Origin: Sphingomonas sp.
GTDB lineage: Bacteria > Pseudomonadota > Alphaproteobacteria > Sphingomonadales > Sphingomonadaceae
Length of the DNA stretch: 48,748 nt
Assembly: GCF_013812825.1 (NCBI RefSeq)
Contig: NZ_JACCSU010000035.1
Span: 1-48,748 of the forward strand
Direction of reading: 5' to 3'
Numbering within the stretch: position 1 is the stretch's first letter; each line of letters starts with the position of its first letter. Both the position numbers and the translations under genes were made by a program. Under the pieces are notes generated by a model. The model saw nothing but the letters and a program-made list of their open reading frames with translations, did not search any database and was not told the origin of the DNA. Shown here in pieces: positions 7,466 to 16,275 of this stretch.

Positions 7466-8323
7466 ATGCAAACGAAGATCGGATTGTGCCTCGCTGCTAG
7501 CCTTGCGTTTGTCTCCTGTTCCGGCCCCGGGGGCGAAGAGGCCACGCACGAAGATCTTGCCTCTCCGCAGGTTTCCCCGACCGCTGCGCCGGGCGTCGCC
7601 TTCAGGTTCAGCTACGATTACTCCCTCGACGATGGCATGATCTCGAAGGTGCAGGAAGCCCATGCCGCCGCCTGCGAGAAGCTCGGCGTTGCTCGATGCC
7701 GGATCACCGGTCTTCGTTATCAGATCGACGATGAGGACCGGGTCAGTGGAATGCTGCAAGTTAAGCTCGATCCGCGGATTGCACGCCAGTTTGGCAAGCA
7801 GGCGACGGCCACCGTCGAGCAAAATGACGGAAAGCTGGTCACCGCCGAATTCAACGGCGAGGATGTCGGCTCGCAAATCAGCACCACCCAAGAGCGGCAG
7901 GCGGACCTGCGGGCTCGCATCACCGAAATCGAACGGCGCCTTGCATCGCTGAATGCTGGGGACCGAGAGGCCACGCAACTGCAAGCACAACTCGAGCAGC
8001 TCCGCCGCGAGCTGAGCGAAGGACGGGCGCAGATTGCCGGAGGGCAGCAGCGGCTAGCCAACACGCCCATGACGTTCAATTATTTCGGCGAGGGCGGAAT
8101 CGCCGGCTTTGACGAAAACCCGATCGAGCAGTCCTGGCGTCTGATGGTGGAGAGCTTCGTGGTCATGGTGAGCGTGCTGCTCAAGGTGATCGGAGCCCTT
8201 CTGCCTTGGGCCATCTTGCTGGCCCTGCTCATGCTGTTGTGGCGGTCTCGCCCGATGCTCGCTGTTAGAAGTTGGTGGCGGCGACGCATGGGCAACACCG
8301 ACGAGCAAGAGTCAGGCACATGA
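7466..8323 (+). CDS. DUF4349 lipoprotein with coiled coil and C-terminal membrane segment
   Basis: The 285-residue protein starts with a signal peptide and lipobox-like VSCS (Cys18). Residues 45-240 match DUF4349: FSYDYSL at the start, GLRYQIDDEDRVSGMLQVKL, and a long coiled coil from about 130 to 195 (ITEIERRLASLNAGDREATQ). A hydrophobic segment near residues 229-262 is a transmembrane helix, followed by a basic tail. It is an envelope protein of unknown function. Its stop overlaps the pirin start in ATGA. Confidence 0.85.
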   Translation: MQTKIGLCLAASLAFVSCSGPGGEEATHEDLASPQVSPTAAPGVAFRFSYDYSLDDGMISKVQEAHAAACEKLGVARCRITGLRYQIDDEDRVSGMLQVKLDPRIARQFGKQATATVEQNDGKLVTAEFNGEDVGSQISTTQERQADLRARITEIERRLASLNAGDREATQLQAQLEQLRRELSEGRAQIAGGQQRLANTPMTFNYFGEGGIAGFDENPIEQSWRLMVESFVVMVSVLLKVIGALLPWAILLALLMLLWRSRPMLAVRSWWRRRMGNTDEQESGT

Positions 8324-9222
8324 CGGTCGATACCCCTGTGCTCCAGACCATCGCTCCGGTCACCCACGACCTTGGCGACTTCAAGGTCCGGCGCGCGCTT
8401 CCGACCAGGGAGCGGACGATGGTCGGTCCGTTCATCTTCGTCGACGAGTTCGGTCCGGCGCGCCTGCCGCCCGGCCATGGGATGGACGTGCGGCCGCACC
8501 CGCACATCAATCTCGCCACCGTCACCTACTTGTTTGACGGAGCGATCGAACACCGCGACTCGCTGGGCTCGCGCCAGGTGGTCGAGCCGGGCGCGGTCAA
8601 CTTGATGACCGCGGGCAAGGGGATCGTCCATTCCGAGCGCTCGCCGGCCGACAGCCGCGCCGCCGGCCCGAGCCTCTACGGGATGCAGACCTGGCTGGCG
8701 CTTCCCGACGGGCGCGAGGAGGTCGACCCGGCGTTCGACCATGTTCCCGGCGACGGGCTCCCGCTGGTCGAACAAGGCGGCGCTTCGGCGCGAGTGCTGA
8801 TGGGCACGCTGTGGGGCGCGAGCGCGGCGACTCCGTGCCACTCGCCGACCATCTACGCCGACATCGTCCTCACCGCCCAGGCCAGCATTCCGATCGACGC
8901 CGACGCCGACGAGCGCGCGCTGATGCTGGTCGGCGGCGAGGCGGAGCTCGACGGAGTGCCGCTCGAGCCGTACGCGCTCTACGTGCTGGCGCCGGGCCAC
9001 TCGGCGCGGCTGTCGAGCTCGAGCGAGGCCCGAGCGATGCTGATGGGCGGCGGCGCGTTCGCCACTCCGCGCCACGTGTTCTGGAATTTCGTCTCCTCGT
9101 CGCGCGAGCGGATCAACCAGGCCAAGGAAGACTGGAAAGCGATGCGCTTCCCGCTGATCCCCGGCGACGACGAGGAGTTCATCCCGCTTCCGGCCGTGCC
9201 GACGACCGTCAGCTATCCGTAA
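8320..9222 (+). CDS. Pirin-family bicupin protein
   Basis: The 300-residue protein is a typical pirin. The N-terminal cupin holds the metal site: HPHINLATVTYLFDGAIEHRDSLG supplies His, His and a later His, and GKGIVHSERSPAD supplies the last ligands. A second, degenerate cupin follows (about 175-290). Pirins bind iron and include quercetin dioxygenases and redox-sensing regulators. The ATG at 8320 was chosen because it makes an ATGA overlap with the DUF4349 gene. Confidence 0.92.
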   Translation: MTVDTPVLQTIAPVTHDLGDFKVRRALPTRERTMVGPFIFVDEFGPARLPPGHGMDVRPHPHINLATVTYLFDGAIEHRDSLGSRQVVEPGAVNLMTAGKGIVHSERSPADSRAAGPSLYGMQTWLALPDGREEVDPAFDHVPGDGLPLVEQGGASARVLMGTLWGASAATPCHSPTIYADIVLTAQASIPIDADADERALMLVGGEAELDGVPLEPYALYVLAPGHSARLSSSSEARAMLMGGGAFATPRHVFWNFVSSSRERINQAKEDWKAMRFPLIPGDDEEFIPLPAVPTTVSYP

Positions 9223-9226
9223 TTAG

Positions 9227-9263
9227 CCCCTCCCCTCGATGGGGAGGGGTTGGGGTGGGGTGG
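9227..9263. repeat. C-rich palindromic dispersed repeat, copy 1
   Basis: A perfect 9-bp hairpin (CCCCTCCCC, loop TCGAT, GGGGAGGGG, 9227-9249) is followed by TTGGGGTGGGGTGG. It begins four bases after the pirin stop. The element resembles short palindromic repeats common in sphingomonad intergenic regions. It could act as a weak terminator for the pirin transcript, but has only two T residues after the stem. A second copy in inverted orientation lies at 9311-9346. Confidence 0.75.
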
Positions 9264-9284
9264 CGTTCGACGTAGAGTAAGGTC

Positions 9285-10265
9285 ATGTCGCGCAGCGTTT
9301 CCGGAGAGACCACCCCCACCCAACCCTCCCCCATCGAGGGGGAGGGCTTTAGCGCCGAATTCCGCCGAATCCGCCTGGCCACCGGGGTGACCCTCAACGT
9401 CGCGCTCGCCGGCGACCCGCACTCGAAGCCGGTGATCCTGCTCCACGGCTTTCCCGAATCGCATCGCACCTGGCGGGGAGTCGCGCCGCTGCTGGAGGAC
9501 CGCTTCCGCCTGGTGATGCCCGACCTGCGCGGCTTTGCCGGATCCGACCGGCCGCAGGAGGTCGACGCCTATCAGATGAAGATCATCGTCGAGGACATCT
9601 TCGCGCTCGCCGACGCGTTGTCGATCGAGCGATTCGCGCTGGTCGGCCACGACTGGGGCGGGGCGGCGGCCTGGGCGGCGGCGATCCGCGGCAATCCGCG
9701 GATCGAGCGCCTCGCGATCGTCAATTCGCCCCACCCGGTGATCTTCCAGAAGAGCCTGATCGAAAGCGCCGAGCAGCGCTCCGCGTCGCAGTACATCAAC
9801 GCCTTCCGAGCCCCGGGCTTCGAGAAACTGGTCGAGGCGATGGGCTATGACGAATTCTTTGAGAAAAGCTTCGGCGCCCATGTCGACCTGGCGCTGATCC
9901 CCGAAGCCGAGAAACGCCAGTACATCGCCGAATGGTCGCAGCCCGGGGCGCTGACGGCGATGCTCAACTGGTACCGGGCGGCGCCGCTGGTCGTCCCGCC
10001 GCCGCTGGTCACGGTGCCGATTCCCGATTGGGTCCTGGCTGCATTCCCGAAGGTTCGAATCCCGACCCTCGTCGTGTGGGGCATGCGCGACCGGGCTTTG
10101 CTCCCGGTCCAGCTCGAAGGGCTCGAGCGGCTAGTCGAGGATCTGACGGTCGTGCGCCTGCCCGACGCGGGCCATTTCGCGCCGTGGGAAGCGCCGGAGC
10201 CGGTGGCGCAGGCGCTTGAGCACTTCCTCGAGCGCGAACCCGCCGCTACAGCGCCCATCCGATGA
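9285..10265 (+). CDS. Alpha/beta-fold hydrolase (epoxide hydrolase / haloacetate dehalogenase type)
   Basis: The 326-residue product has HGFPESHRTW (oxyanion region), the nucleophile elbow GHDWGGAAAW with an Asp nucleophile, a late acid in VVWGMRDRALLP, and the catalytic His in DAGHFAPWE. An Asp nucleophile points to epoxide hydrolases and dehalogenases, not esterases. The fold starts at about residue 22; residues 9-21 (TTPTQPSPIEGEG) are encoded by an inverted copy of the dispersed repeat. A GTG at codon 35 is the only later start seen and would remove the first beta-strand, so I keep the ATG at 9285. Confidence 0.88.
   Translation: MSRSVSGETTPTQPSPIEGEGFSAEFRRIRLATGVTLNVALAGDPHSKPVILLHGFPESHRTWRGVAPLLEDRFRLVMPDLRGFAGSDRPQEVDAYQMKIIVEDIFALADALSIERFALVGHDWGGAAAWAAAIRGNPRIERLAIVNSPHPVIFQKSLIESAEQRSASQYINAFRAPGFEKLVEAMGYDEFFEKSFGAHVDLALIPEAEKRQYIAEWSQPGALTAMLNWYRAAPLVVPPPLVTVPIPDWVLAAFPKVRIPTLVVWGMRDRALLPVQLEGLERLVEDLTVVRLPDAGHFAPWEAPEPVAQALEHFLEREPAATAPIR
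9311..9346. repeat. C-rich palindromic dispersed repeat, copy 2, inside a coding region
   Basis: The reverse complement of the element at 9227-9263, about 60 bp away. It has a perfect 9-bp stem (CCCTCCCCC, loop ATCGA, GGGGGAGGG, 9324-9346) preceded by CACCCCCACCCAA. It lies in frame within codons 9-21 of the hydrolase gene. Together the two copies also form a larger inverted repeat that could fold the mRNA around the hydrolase start codon. Confidence 0.75.
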
Positions 10266-10278
10266 GCAGCGCTGTCCG

Positions 10279-10743
10279 ATGAGCAACCCTGGCCGTTCCC
10301 GCTCGCGTTCCGCAGCCCGCCTGGCCGCCGTGCAGGCCCTGTACCAGCAGGAAATGGAGGGAACCCCGGTCGCGCAACTGCTCAAGGAATTCCACGACCA
10401 CCGCCTCGGCGCGATGATCGAGGACGCGCAATATGTCGACGCCGAGCGCGAGTTCTTCGACGATCTGGTGACTGGGGTCGGGTCGCGCTGCGCCGAGATC
10501 GACGCGGCCATTTCGGCCCGCCTCGCGGCCGGCTGGAGCATCGAGCGCCTCGACCGCCCGATGCGCGCGATCCTACGCGCCGGCGCCTACGAGCTGCTCG
10601 CCCGGCGCGACGTCCCGGTCGGCTCGGTCATCTCCGAATATGTCGATGTCGCCCACGCTTTCTACGACAAGCGCGAGAGCGGCTTCGTCAACGGACTGCT
10701 CGACGCGATCGCCAAAGAAGCGCGGGCCGCTCCCGCGAGCTGA
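10279..10743 (+). CDS. nusB: Transcription antitermination factor NusB
   Basis: The 154-residue protein has the NusB helical bundle: SRSAARLAAVQALYQQEM at the N-terminus, and YELLARRDVPVGSVISEYVDVAHAFYDKRESGFVNGLLDAIAKE-type ending (shown in part) near the C-terminus. NusB with NusE/S10 binds boxA RNA and prevents premature termination in rRNA operons. The ATG at 10279 gives the standard N-terminus; an upstream in-frame start at 10216 lies inside the hydrolase gene. The stop overlaps the thiL start (TGATG). Confidence 0.95.
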   Translation: MSNPGRSRSRSAARLAAVQALYQQEMEGTPVAQLLKEFHDHRLGAMIEDAQYVDAEREFFDDLVTGVGSRCAEIDAAISARLAAGWSIERLDRPMRAILRAGAYELLARRDVPVGSVISEYVDVAHAFYDKRESGFVNGLLDAIAKEARAAPAS

Positions 10744-11705
10744 TGAACGAGGCCGAAGCGATCGAGCGGCTGCGGCGGTTCGCGACCGATCCCGCGGCAC
10801 GGGGCCTCGCCGACGATGCGGCGCTGTTCGAGGGATTGGTGATCACCCACGACAGCATTGCGGAAGGCGTGCACTTCCTGCCCGGCGATCCAGCCGGAAG
10901 CGTCGGATGGAAGCTCGTCGCCGTGAACCTGTCCGACCTCGCTGGAAAAGGGGCGACGCCGGCCGCCGCCGTTCTGTCGCTGACCATCAGCAGCGACAGC
11001 ATTTGGGACGAAGCCTTCCTCAGCGGAGTGGAAGCCGCTTGCACCAGCTACAGCTTGCCGCTGATCGGCGGCGACACCATCGCCCTGCCCGATCAGGCTC
11101 CGCGCGTGTTCGGCCTGACGGCGATCGGCCGCGCCGGGCCGAGGACTCCGTCGCGCGGCGGTGCCAGCCCGGGCGACCGGCTGTGGCTGGTCGGCACGGT
11201 CGGGGATTCGGCATTGGGGCTGGCGCAGCTCCTCGAAAATCGAAAAGCCGCCGGACTCCTTGTCGACAGCTATCGGCAGCCGATCCCGCAACTGGCGGCG
11301 GGCCAGGCACTGGCGCCGCACGCGAGCGCGATGATGGACGTATCCGACGGCCTGCTGCTCGACGCCCGGCGGCTCGCCGCGGCGAGCGGCTGCAGCGCGG
11401 TGATCGATCTCGACACCCTGCCGCTGTCGGAATCCTTCACCGCCGAACGCGGCGATGGGCTCGAGGCGCGGCTGTTCGCAGCGACCGGCGGCGACGATTA
11501 TGCGTTGCTCGCAGCGCTGCCGGACGGGCTCGACCCCTTAACTCTTTCTTTACCTTTGGAGACCAGCATCCGCGCCATCGGGAATCTCGAGGCTGGCGGC
11601 GAAATCCTTCGGATCGTCAGCGGAAGTGAGCCCGTCGCGCTGCCGGAGGTGCTTGGTCATGAACATCGCGGCAATCCCGCTTCGCCAGTGGCTGGTCGCT
11701 TTTAG
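10743..11705 (+). CDS. thiL: Thiamine-monophosphate kinase ThiL
   Basis: This 320-residue AIR-synthase-like protein has DDAALFEGLVITHDSIAEGVHF (acidic residues that bind Mg-ATP), WKLVAVNLSDLAGKGATP, GGDTI and MMDVSDGLLLDARRLA, all hallmarks of ThiL. It phosphorylates thiamine monophosphate to the active pyrophosphate cofactor. nusB-thiL is a common pairing. Translation is coupled to nusB by a 1-bp overlap. The 3' end overlaps a possible 29-codon reading frame. Confidence 0.93.
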   Translation: MNEAEAIERLRRFATDPAARGLADDAALFEGLVITHDSIAEGVHFLPGDPAGSVGWKLVAVNLSDLAGKGATPAAAVLSLTISSDSIWDEAFLSGVEAACTSYSLPLIGGDTIALPDQAPRVFGLTAIGRAGPRTPSRGGASPGDRLWLVGTVGDSALGLAQLLENRKAAGLLVDSYRQPIPQLAAGQALAPHASAMMDVSDGLLLDARRLAAASGCSAVIDLDTLPLSESFTAERGDGLEARLFAATGGDDYALLAALPDGLDPLTLSLPLETSIRAIGNLEAGGEILRIVSGSEPVALPEVLGHEHRGNPASPVAGRF

Positions 11706-11748
11706 CGGCCTCGCTTCGGGCATGGCCGTCGCGCTCCTGATCAACTGA
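11659..11748 (+). CDS. Possible small membrane peptide, 29 residues
   Basis: A short frame starting MNIAAIPLRQWLVAFSGLAS overlaps the end of thiL in another frame and extends 43 bp beyond it. It has a good ribosome-binding site (GGAGGT, nine bases upstream of the ATG) and encodes a single hydrophobic helix after a short start. It lies between thiL and hppA. It could be a genuine small membrane protein or a leader. No homologue is recognised and the overlap may be fortuitous. Confidence 0.3.
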   Translation: MNIAAIPLRQWLVAFSGLASGMAVALLIN

Positions 11749-11821
11749 CAGTCCGGCACCCTCGCCCGCTTCTCGGGCAGGTTGCAACCCGCCATTTCCC
11801 CACATAAAGGGGCGCGAATCC

Positions 11822-11849
11822 GCCGGCTGCTCCAGCATCGCCGGCTTTT
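11822..11849 (+). terminator. GC-rich hairpin followed by T4, possible terminator or attenuator
   Basis: GCCGGC (11822-11827) pairs with GCCGGC (11840-11845) around a 12-base loop and is followed by TTTT. It lies 28 bp upstream of the hppA start. It could end the nusB-thiL transcript or, if hppA is transcribed from further upstream, act in its leader. The T run is short, so efficiency is doubtful. Confidence 0.35.
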
Positions 11850-11877
11850 CTGATTTGCCGCCAAACGGGGATTACCA

Positions 11878-14046
11878 ATGGACCTGCTTTTGATCGCGAT
11901 CGCCTGCGGCGTCGTCGCTGTGCTGTACGGCATCCTGACCAGCCGCCAGGTGCTCGCCGCATCGCCGGGCAACCAGAAGATGATCGACGTCGCCGGCGCC
12001 ATCCAGGAAGGCGCGTCCGCCTACCTGCGCCGCCAGTACACCGCGATCACCGTCGTCGGCGTCGTCGTTGCCGGCCTCGTTTTCGGCTTCCTCGGCGTGC
12101 TTCCGGCGATTGCCTTCATCATCGGCGCGTTCCTGTCGGGAGTCACCGGCTTCATCGGCATGAACATTTCGGTGCGCGCCAACGTGCGCACCGCCGAAGC
12201 CGCGCGCACCAGCCTGCAACGCGGATTGACCGTCGCCTTTCGCGCCGGAGCAGTGACCGGAATGCTGGTTGCCGGCCTCGCCCTGCTCGCCATCTCGGTC
12301 CTGTTCTGGTTCCTCACCGGCCCGGGCGGCTATGAGCCGAACGACCGGGCGGTCGTCACCGCGCTGACCGCGCTGGCGCTCGGAGCGAGCCTGGTGTCGA
12401 TCTTCGCCCGTCTCGGCGGCGGAATCTTCACCAAGGCCGCCGACGTCGGCGCCGACCTGGTCGGCAAGGTCGAAGCCGGAATCCCCGAGGACGACCCGCG
12501 CAACCCGGCGGTGATCGCGGACAATGTCGGCGACAATGTCGGTGACTGCGCGGGAATGGCGGCCGACCTGTTCGAAACCTACGTCGTTACCGTCGGCGCG
12601 ACGATGGTGCTAATCGCCTTGCTCGTCAGCACCAGCCCGGCGCAGATGCTGGCGCTGATGACGCTGCCGCTGATCATCGGGGGCGTGTGCATCCTGACGT
12701 CGATCGCCGGCACCTTTTTCGTCCGCCTGGGCCGGAAAGAATCGATCATGGGCGCCCTCTACAAGGGCTTCTGGATCACCGCTGCATTGTCGGTCGTGGC
12801 CATCTGGGCGGTGATGGCCCTGACCCTGGGCGATCTCGGCGCGGTGATCGGCAGCGCCCGCGAAGCCGCCGGGGCGGACGTCGATCCGACGGTTGCCCGC
12901 GAAGCGGTCGAGGGCGGCTTCAACGGCTGGGACCTGTTCTGGTGCTCGATCGTCGGGCTTGCGGTCACCGGACTCATTGTCTGGATCACCGAATATTACA
13001 CCGGCACCAATTATCGGCCGGTCCAGTCGATCGCCAGGGCGTCGCAGACGGGCCACGGAACCAACGTCATCCAGGGGCTCGCGATCAGCCTGGAATCGAC
13101 GGCTCTGCCGACGCTGGTGATCTGCATCGGCATCATCCTTTCCTATCAGCTCGCGGGCCTCATCGGCATCGCCTTCGCCGCCACGGCCATGCTCGCGCTG
13201 GCCGGAGTGGTCGTTGCGCTCGATGCCTATGGGCCGGTCACCGACAACGCCGGCGGAATCGCCGAAATGTCGGGCATGGAGGACGAGGTCCGAACGCGGA
13301 CCGACGCGCTCGACGCGGTCGGCAACACCACCAAGGCGGTGACCAAGGGCTATGCGATCGGCTCCGCCGCGCTTGGCGCCCTGGTGCTGTTCGGCGCCTA
13401 CACCACCGACCTCGAGCATTATGCGAGCGAGCTCGGAGTCGGTGCGGGTGGAATCGATTTCTCGCTGTCCAACCCGTACGTCGTCGTCGGCCTGCTGCTG
13501 GGCGCCTTGCTGCCCTATCTGTTCGGCGCCATGGGCATGACCGCGGTGGGCCGCGCGGCCGGCAACGTCGTTCTCGACGTGCGCGAGCAGTTCCGCTCCA
13601 ATCCCGGCATCATGGACGGCACGTCGCGGCCCAATTACGCGCGGACCGTCGACCTCGTCACCAAGGCGGCGATCCGCGAGATGATTGTCCCCTCGCTGCT
13701 TCCGGTCCTCAGCCCGATCGTCGTCTTCTTCGGAATCGCCGCGATCGCCGGCCGCGACCAGGGTTTCGCGGCGCTTGGAGCGCTGCTGCTTGGAGTGATC
13801 GTGTCGGGCCTGTTCGTCGCCATTTCGATGACCAGCGGCGGCGGCGCCTGGGACAATGCCAAGAAATATATCGAGGACGGCAATTACGGCGGCAAGGGAT
13901 CGGAGGCGCACAAGGCCGCGGTCACCGGGGACACGGTCGGCGACCCGTACAAGGACACCGCCGGCCCGGCGGTCAACCCGATGATCAAGATCACCAACAT
14001 CGTCGCCTTGCTGCTGCTCGCGGCGCTCGCCGGCGGAGCGGCCTGA
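11878..14046 (+). CDS. hppA: Membrane-bound proton-translocating pyrophosphatase
   Basis: The 722-residue protein has the multi-helix layout of M-PPases. The pyrophosphate-binding signature [13 protein letters not shown] is near residue 190, with a [19 protein letters not shown] cluster after it, and a mirrored acidic set near the C-terminus ([19 protein letters not shown]). At the K+-specificity position the sequence is [10 protein letters not shown] (Lys486, Thr489), the K+-independent form. The enzyme couples PPi hydrolysis to proton export. It appears monocistronic, with a GGGGA ribosome site before the ATG. Confidence 0.96.
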   Translation: MDLLLIAIACGVVAVLYGILTSRQVLAASPGNQKMIDVAGAIQEGASAYLRRQYTAITVVGVVVAGLVFGFLGVLPAIAFIIGAFLSGVTGFIGMNISVRANVRTAEAARTSLQRGLTVAFRAGAVTGMLVAGLALLAISVLFWFLTGPGGYEPNDRAVVTALTALALGASLVSIFARLGGGIFTKAADVGADLVGKVEAGIPEDDPRNPAVIADNVGDNVGDCAGMAADLFETYVVTVGATMVLIALLVSTSPAQMLALMTLPLIIGGVCILTSIAGTFFVRLGRKESIMGALYKGFWITAALSVVAIWAVMALTLGDLGAVIGSAREAAGADVDPTVAREAVEGGFNGWDLFWCSIVGLAVTGLIVWITEYYTGTNYRPVQSIARASQTGHGTNVIQGLAISLESTALPTLVICIGIILSYQLAGLIGIAFAATAMLALAGVVVALDAYGPVTDNAGGIAEMSGMEDEVRTRTDALDAVGNTTKAVTKGYAIGSAALGALVLFGAYTTDLEHYASELGVGAGGIDFSLSNPYVVVGLLLGALLPYLFGAMGMTAVGRAAGNVVLDVREQFRSNPGIMDGTSRPNYARTVDLVTKAAIREMIVPSLLPVLSPIVVFFGIAAIAGRDQGFAALGALLLGVIVSGLFVAISMTSGGGAWDNAKKYIEDGNYGGKGSEAHKAAVTGDTVGDPYKDTAGPAVNPMIKITNIVALLLLAALAGGAA

Positions 14047-14166
14047 GGCAGCCGCTGCCGAATGCGACCCGAACTTTGACCGGCGTCGTTTCGCCACCGC
14101 CTTCCCTTTTGGCACCTGCCAGAGTAAGGCTCCGCGACTTTTTTCCACCGATTGCAGCGAGGTTGA

Positions 14167-14415
14167 ATGGCCAAGGAAGAACTTCTCGAGATGCGCGGAA
14201 AGGTGGTCGAGCTGCTGCCCAATGCGATGTTCCGCGTCGAGCTCGAGAACGGCCATGAGATTCTCGGGCACACGGCTGGCAAGATGCGCAAGAACCGGAT
14301 CCGGGTGCTGACCGGCGACGAGGTGCTGGTCGAGCTCACTCCCTACGATTTGACCAAGGGGCGCATCACCTATCGCTTCATGCCCGGCCGAGCCGGACCG
14401 CCCGGATATCCCTAG
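14167..14415 (+). CDS. infA: Translation initiation factor IF-1
   Basis: The 82-residue protein is a single S1/OB-fold domain, [20 protein letters not shown] onwards, with [19 protein letters not shown] and [12 protein letters not shown]-1 is usually 72 residues; here a ten-residue tail ([11 protein letters not shown]) follows the normal ITYRF end. IF-1 occupies the ribosomal A site during initiation. It heads the infA-maf-RNase E/G-yacG-tRNA-Phe run. Confidence 0.95.
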   Translation: MAKEELLEMRGKVVELLPNAMFRVELENGHEILGHTAGKMRKNRIRVLTGDEVLVELTPYDLTKGRITYRFMPGRAGPPGYP

Positions 14416-14425
14416 GAGCCCCTGA

Positions 14426-14998
14426 ATGCGGCTGATTCTCGCTTCGGCGAGTCCGCGCCGCCTCGACCTGCTCGCCCGGATCGGAGTCGTTCCCGACGCG
14501 GTCGTCCCGGCCGAGATCGACGAAAAGGTCGCCACGGGCGAGCTGCCGCGCGACCATGCGCGGCGCCTGGCGATCGAGAAAGCCGAGGCGGTCGCCGCGC
14601 TGCAGCCCGAAGCGCTGGTGCTCGCCGCCGACACGGTGGTCGCGGTCGGGCGGCGGATCCTGCCCAAGGTCGAGGACGAGGCGACCTTGCGCGCGTGCAT
14701 GGCGCTGCTTTCCGGTCGTCGGCACCGGGTCCTGACCGGGGTCGCGCTGGCGGCGCCGGGCGGCTCGACCCGCACTCGCCTGGTGGAAACGAGGATCGCG
14801 ATGAAGCGCCTGTCGGCCGAGGAGATGGATTTTTACGCCGCCCACGGCGAATGGCGCGGCAAAGCCGGCGGCTATGCGCTCCAGGGCTATGGCGAGGTCT
14901 ATGTGCGCCACATCGCCGGCAGCTATTCCAATGTCGTCGGGCTGCCGCTCGCTGAAACCCGGCTGCTGCTCAAAGCCGCGGGCTACCCGCTTGGCTGA
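14426..14998 (+). CDS. maf: Maf-family nucleoside triphosphate pyrophosphatase
   Basis: The 190-residue protein starts MRLILASASPRRLDLLARIG, with the SxSPRR substrate-binding motif. It contains LVLAADTVVAVG with the catalytic Asp region, and GKAGGYALQGYGEVYV near the end, typical of dTTP/UTP-type Maf proteins. These hydrolyse non-canonical or excess nucleotides to monophosphates. It starts 10 bp after infA and overlaps the next gene by 8 bp. Confidence 0.94.
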   Translation: MRLILASASPRRLDLLARIGVVPDAVVPAEIDEKVATGELPRDHARRLAIEKAEAVAALQPEALVLAADTVVAVGRRILPKVEDEATLRACMALLSGRRHRVLTGVALAAPGGSTRTRLVETRIAMKRLSAEEMDFYAAHGEWRGKAGGYALQGYGEVYVRHIAGSYSNVVGLPLAETRLLLKAAGYPLG

Positions 14999-15935
14999 GC
15001 ACGTCATTGAGATGGGGATTGGAGAGGTCCGCTATGCCCTTGTCGAGGATGGCGAGATCATAGAGGCCCGGATTGCACCCGAAGGCACCGTCACCGCCGG
15101 AACGGTGCTCCATGCCCAATTGATCGAAGTTGGCCACAGCGGCCGCAACGCCGTGGCGGTGGCGGAGGGCGAGGAATATCTGCTGCCGGAAGGAGCACCG
15201 GGTGTGACGGTGGGCGCGACCTTCCCGATTGTGGTGACGCGTGAGAAGATTCCCGGCGCCGAGCAGTGGAAGCGGCCGCTGGCGCGGCCCACGGCTGTGA
15301 ACTTCGTTGGCAACCAGTCGGACGAACGAACGGTCGCCATGCCCGATCGCGACCGGCTGGGGGAATTTGGCTGGGAGGACTTGCTCGACGAGGCTCGAGA
15401 GGCGATCGTCCCCTTCGTCGGCGGCGAACTGCGCGTTTCCGTCACTCCGGCGATGACCTTGATCGACGTCGACGGCGCGATTTCGCCTGGCGAGTTGGCA
15501 ATGGCGGGAGCGCGGGCGGCGGCGAGGGCAATCCGGCGCCATGGCATTGGCGGGTCGATTGGGATCGACCTGCCAACTGTAAAAGGCAGGAGCGAGCGCA
15601 ACGCGTTGGGCGAAGCAATCGATGCCATCCTGCCCAAACCCTTCGAGCGGACAGCCGTCAACGGCTTCGGCTTCCTGCAAATTGTTCGCCCGCGGAGGCA
15701 CGCGTCGATGTTCGAGCTGGCCGCCGATCGCGCCCCGTTCGAGGCGCGGGCGTTGTTGCGGCGAGCGGGCCGCGAAACGGGCGCGCTTCGCTTGGCGGCC
15801 CACCCAAAAGTGATCGCCGTAATCGAGAGCCATTCCGACTGGATAGCCTTACTCGCCCGGCAAGTCGGCGGCGCCGTCGGGTTGCGGGCCGATGCATTGC
15901 TTCCCATTTCGGCGGGCCATGCCGAGCCCGCCTAA
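14991..15935 (+). CDS. Short ribonuclease E/G-family protein
   Basis: From a TTG start (14991) overlapping the maf stop, the product has 314 residues starting MAEHVIEMGIGEVRYALVED. The catalytic region includes VTPAMTLIDVDGAIS (Asp159/Asp161, equivalent to the first RNase E catalytic Asp) and GGSIGIDLPTVKG, which corresponds to the second. It is much shorter than RNase G (about 490) and lacks the CPxC zinc-link. Proteins of this type between maf and yacG are usual in the order and are probably rRNA-processing ribonucleases, but activity is inferred. A start further upstream would lie inside maf. Confidence 0.85.
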   Translation: MAEHVIEMGIGEVRYALVEDGEIIEARIAPEGTVTAGTVLHAQLIEVGHSGRNAVAVAEGEEYLLPEGAPGVTVGATFPIVVTREKIPGAEQWKRPLARPTAVNFVGNQSDERTVAMPDRDRLGEFGWEDLLDEAREAIVPFVGGELRVSVTPAMTLIDVDGAISPGELAMAGARAAARAIRRHGIGGSIGIDLPTVKGRSERNALGEAIDAILPKPFERTAVNGFGFLQIVRPRRHASMFELAADRAPFEARALLRRAGRETGALRLAAHPKVIAVIESHSDWIALLARQVGGAVGLRADALLPISAGHAEPA

Positions 15936-16104
15936 AGCCAAGCCCTGCCCGCTCTGCGGCAAGCCCGCGGCACAGGCGCACGCTCCATTCTGCAGCCGCG
16001 GCTGCAAGGACCGCGACCTGTTGAAATGGCTCGGCGAAGGCTATCGGATTGCGGGTCCTCCGGCCGACCCCGAGAGGGTGGACAGCGAAGACGGCGAGGG
16101 TTAG
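15919..16104 (+). CDS. yacG: DNA gyrase inhibitor YacG (zinc-binding)
   Basis: This 61-residue protein has the YacG zinc site CPLCGKPAAQAHAPFCSRGC (C-x2-C ... C-x3-C) followed by KDRDLLKWLGEGYRI. YacG binds GyrB and inhibits gyrase. The ATG at 15919 is used because it gives the standard short N-terminus. It overlaps the end of the RNase E/G gene by 17 bp. tRNA-Phe follows 55 bp downstream. Confidence 0.92.
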   Translation: MPSPPKAKPCPLCGKPAAQAHAPFCSRGCKDRDLLKWLGEGYRIAGPPADPERVDSEDGEG

Positions 16105-16159
16105 GGACCGCCGCGCTCGAGCGGGCTTCCACGCTCGTCAGCGCCGCCCGAAAAGTTGG

Positions 16160-16235
16160 GCCCAGGTAGCTCAGTTGGTAGAGCACGTGACTGAAAATCA
16201 CGGTGTCGGTGGTTCGATTCCGCCCCTGGGCACCA
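16160..16235 (+). tRNA. tRNA-Phe (anticodon GAA), CCA encoded
   Basis: The 76-base sequence folds into a standard cloverleaf. Acceptor arms GCCCAGG and CCTGGGC, D arm GCTC/GAGC, an anticodon arm CGTGA-CTGAAAA-TCACG with anticodon GAA, and a T arm GGTGG-TTCGATT-CCGCC are all visible. CCA is encoded at 16233-16235. It lies directly between the yacG run and the polysaccharide locus, a position where integration sites often occur, but I saw no direct repeat of its 3' end elsewhere in the window. Confidence 0.97.
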
Positions 16236-16275
16236 TCTTTGTACGTAACTATAACAGGAAGAAGGGGCGCAAGTT

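Noticed and set aside
12610-14775. Very long antisense frame opposite hppA, infA and maf
   Set aside because: It is a high-GC shadow of clear genes, with no recognisable domain and biased composition.
16160-16235. tRNA-Phe as attachment site for a genomic island holding the polysaccharide locus
   Set aside because: No integrase gene and no direct repeat of the tRNA 3' end was seen in the window; the tRNA adjacency alone is not enough.
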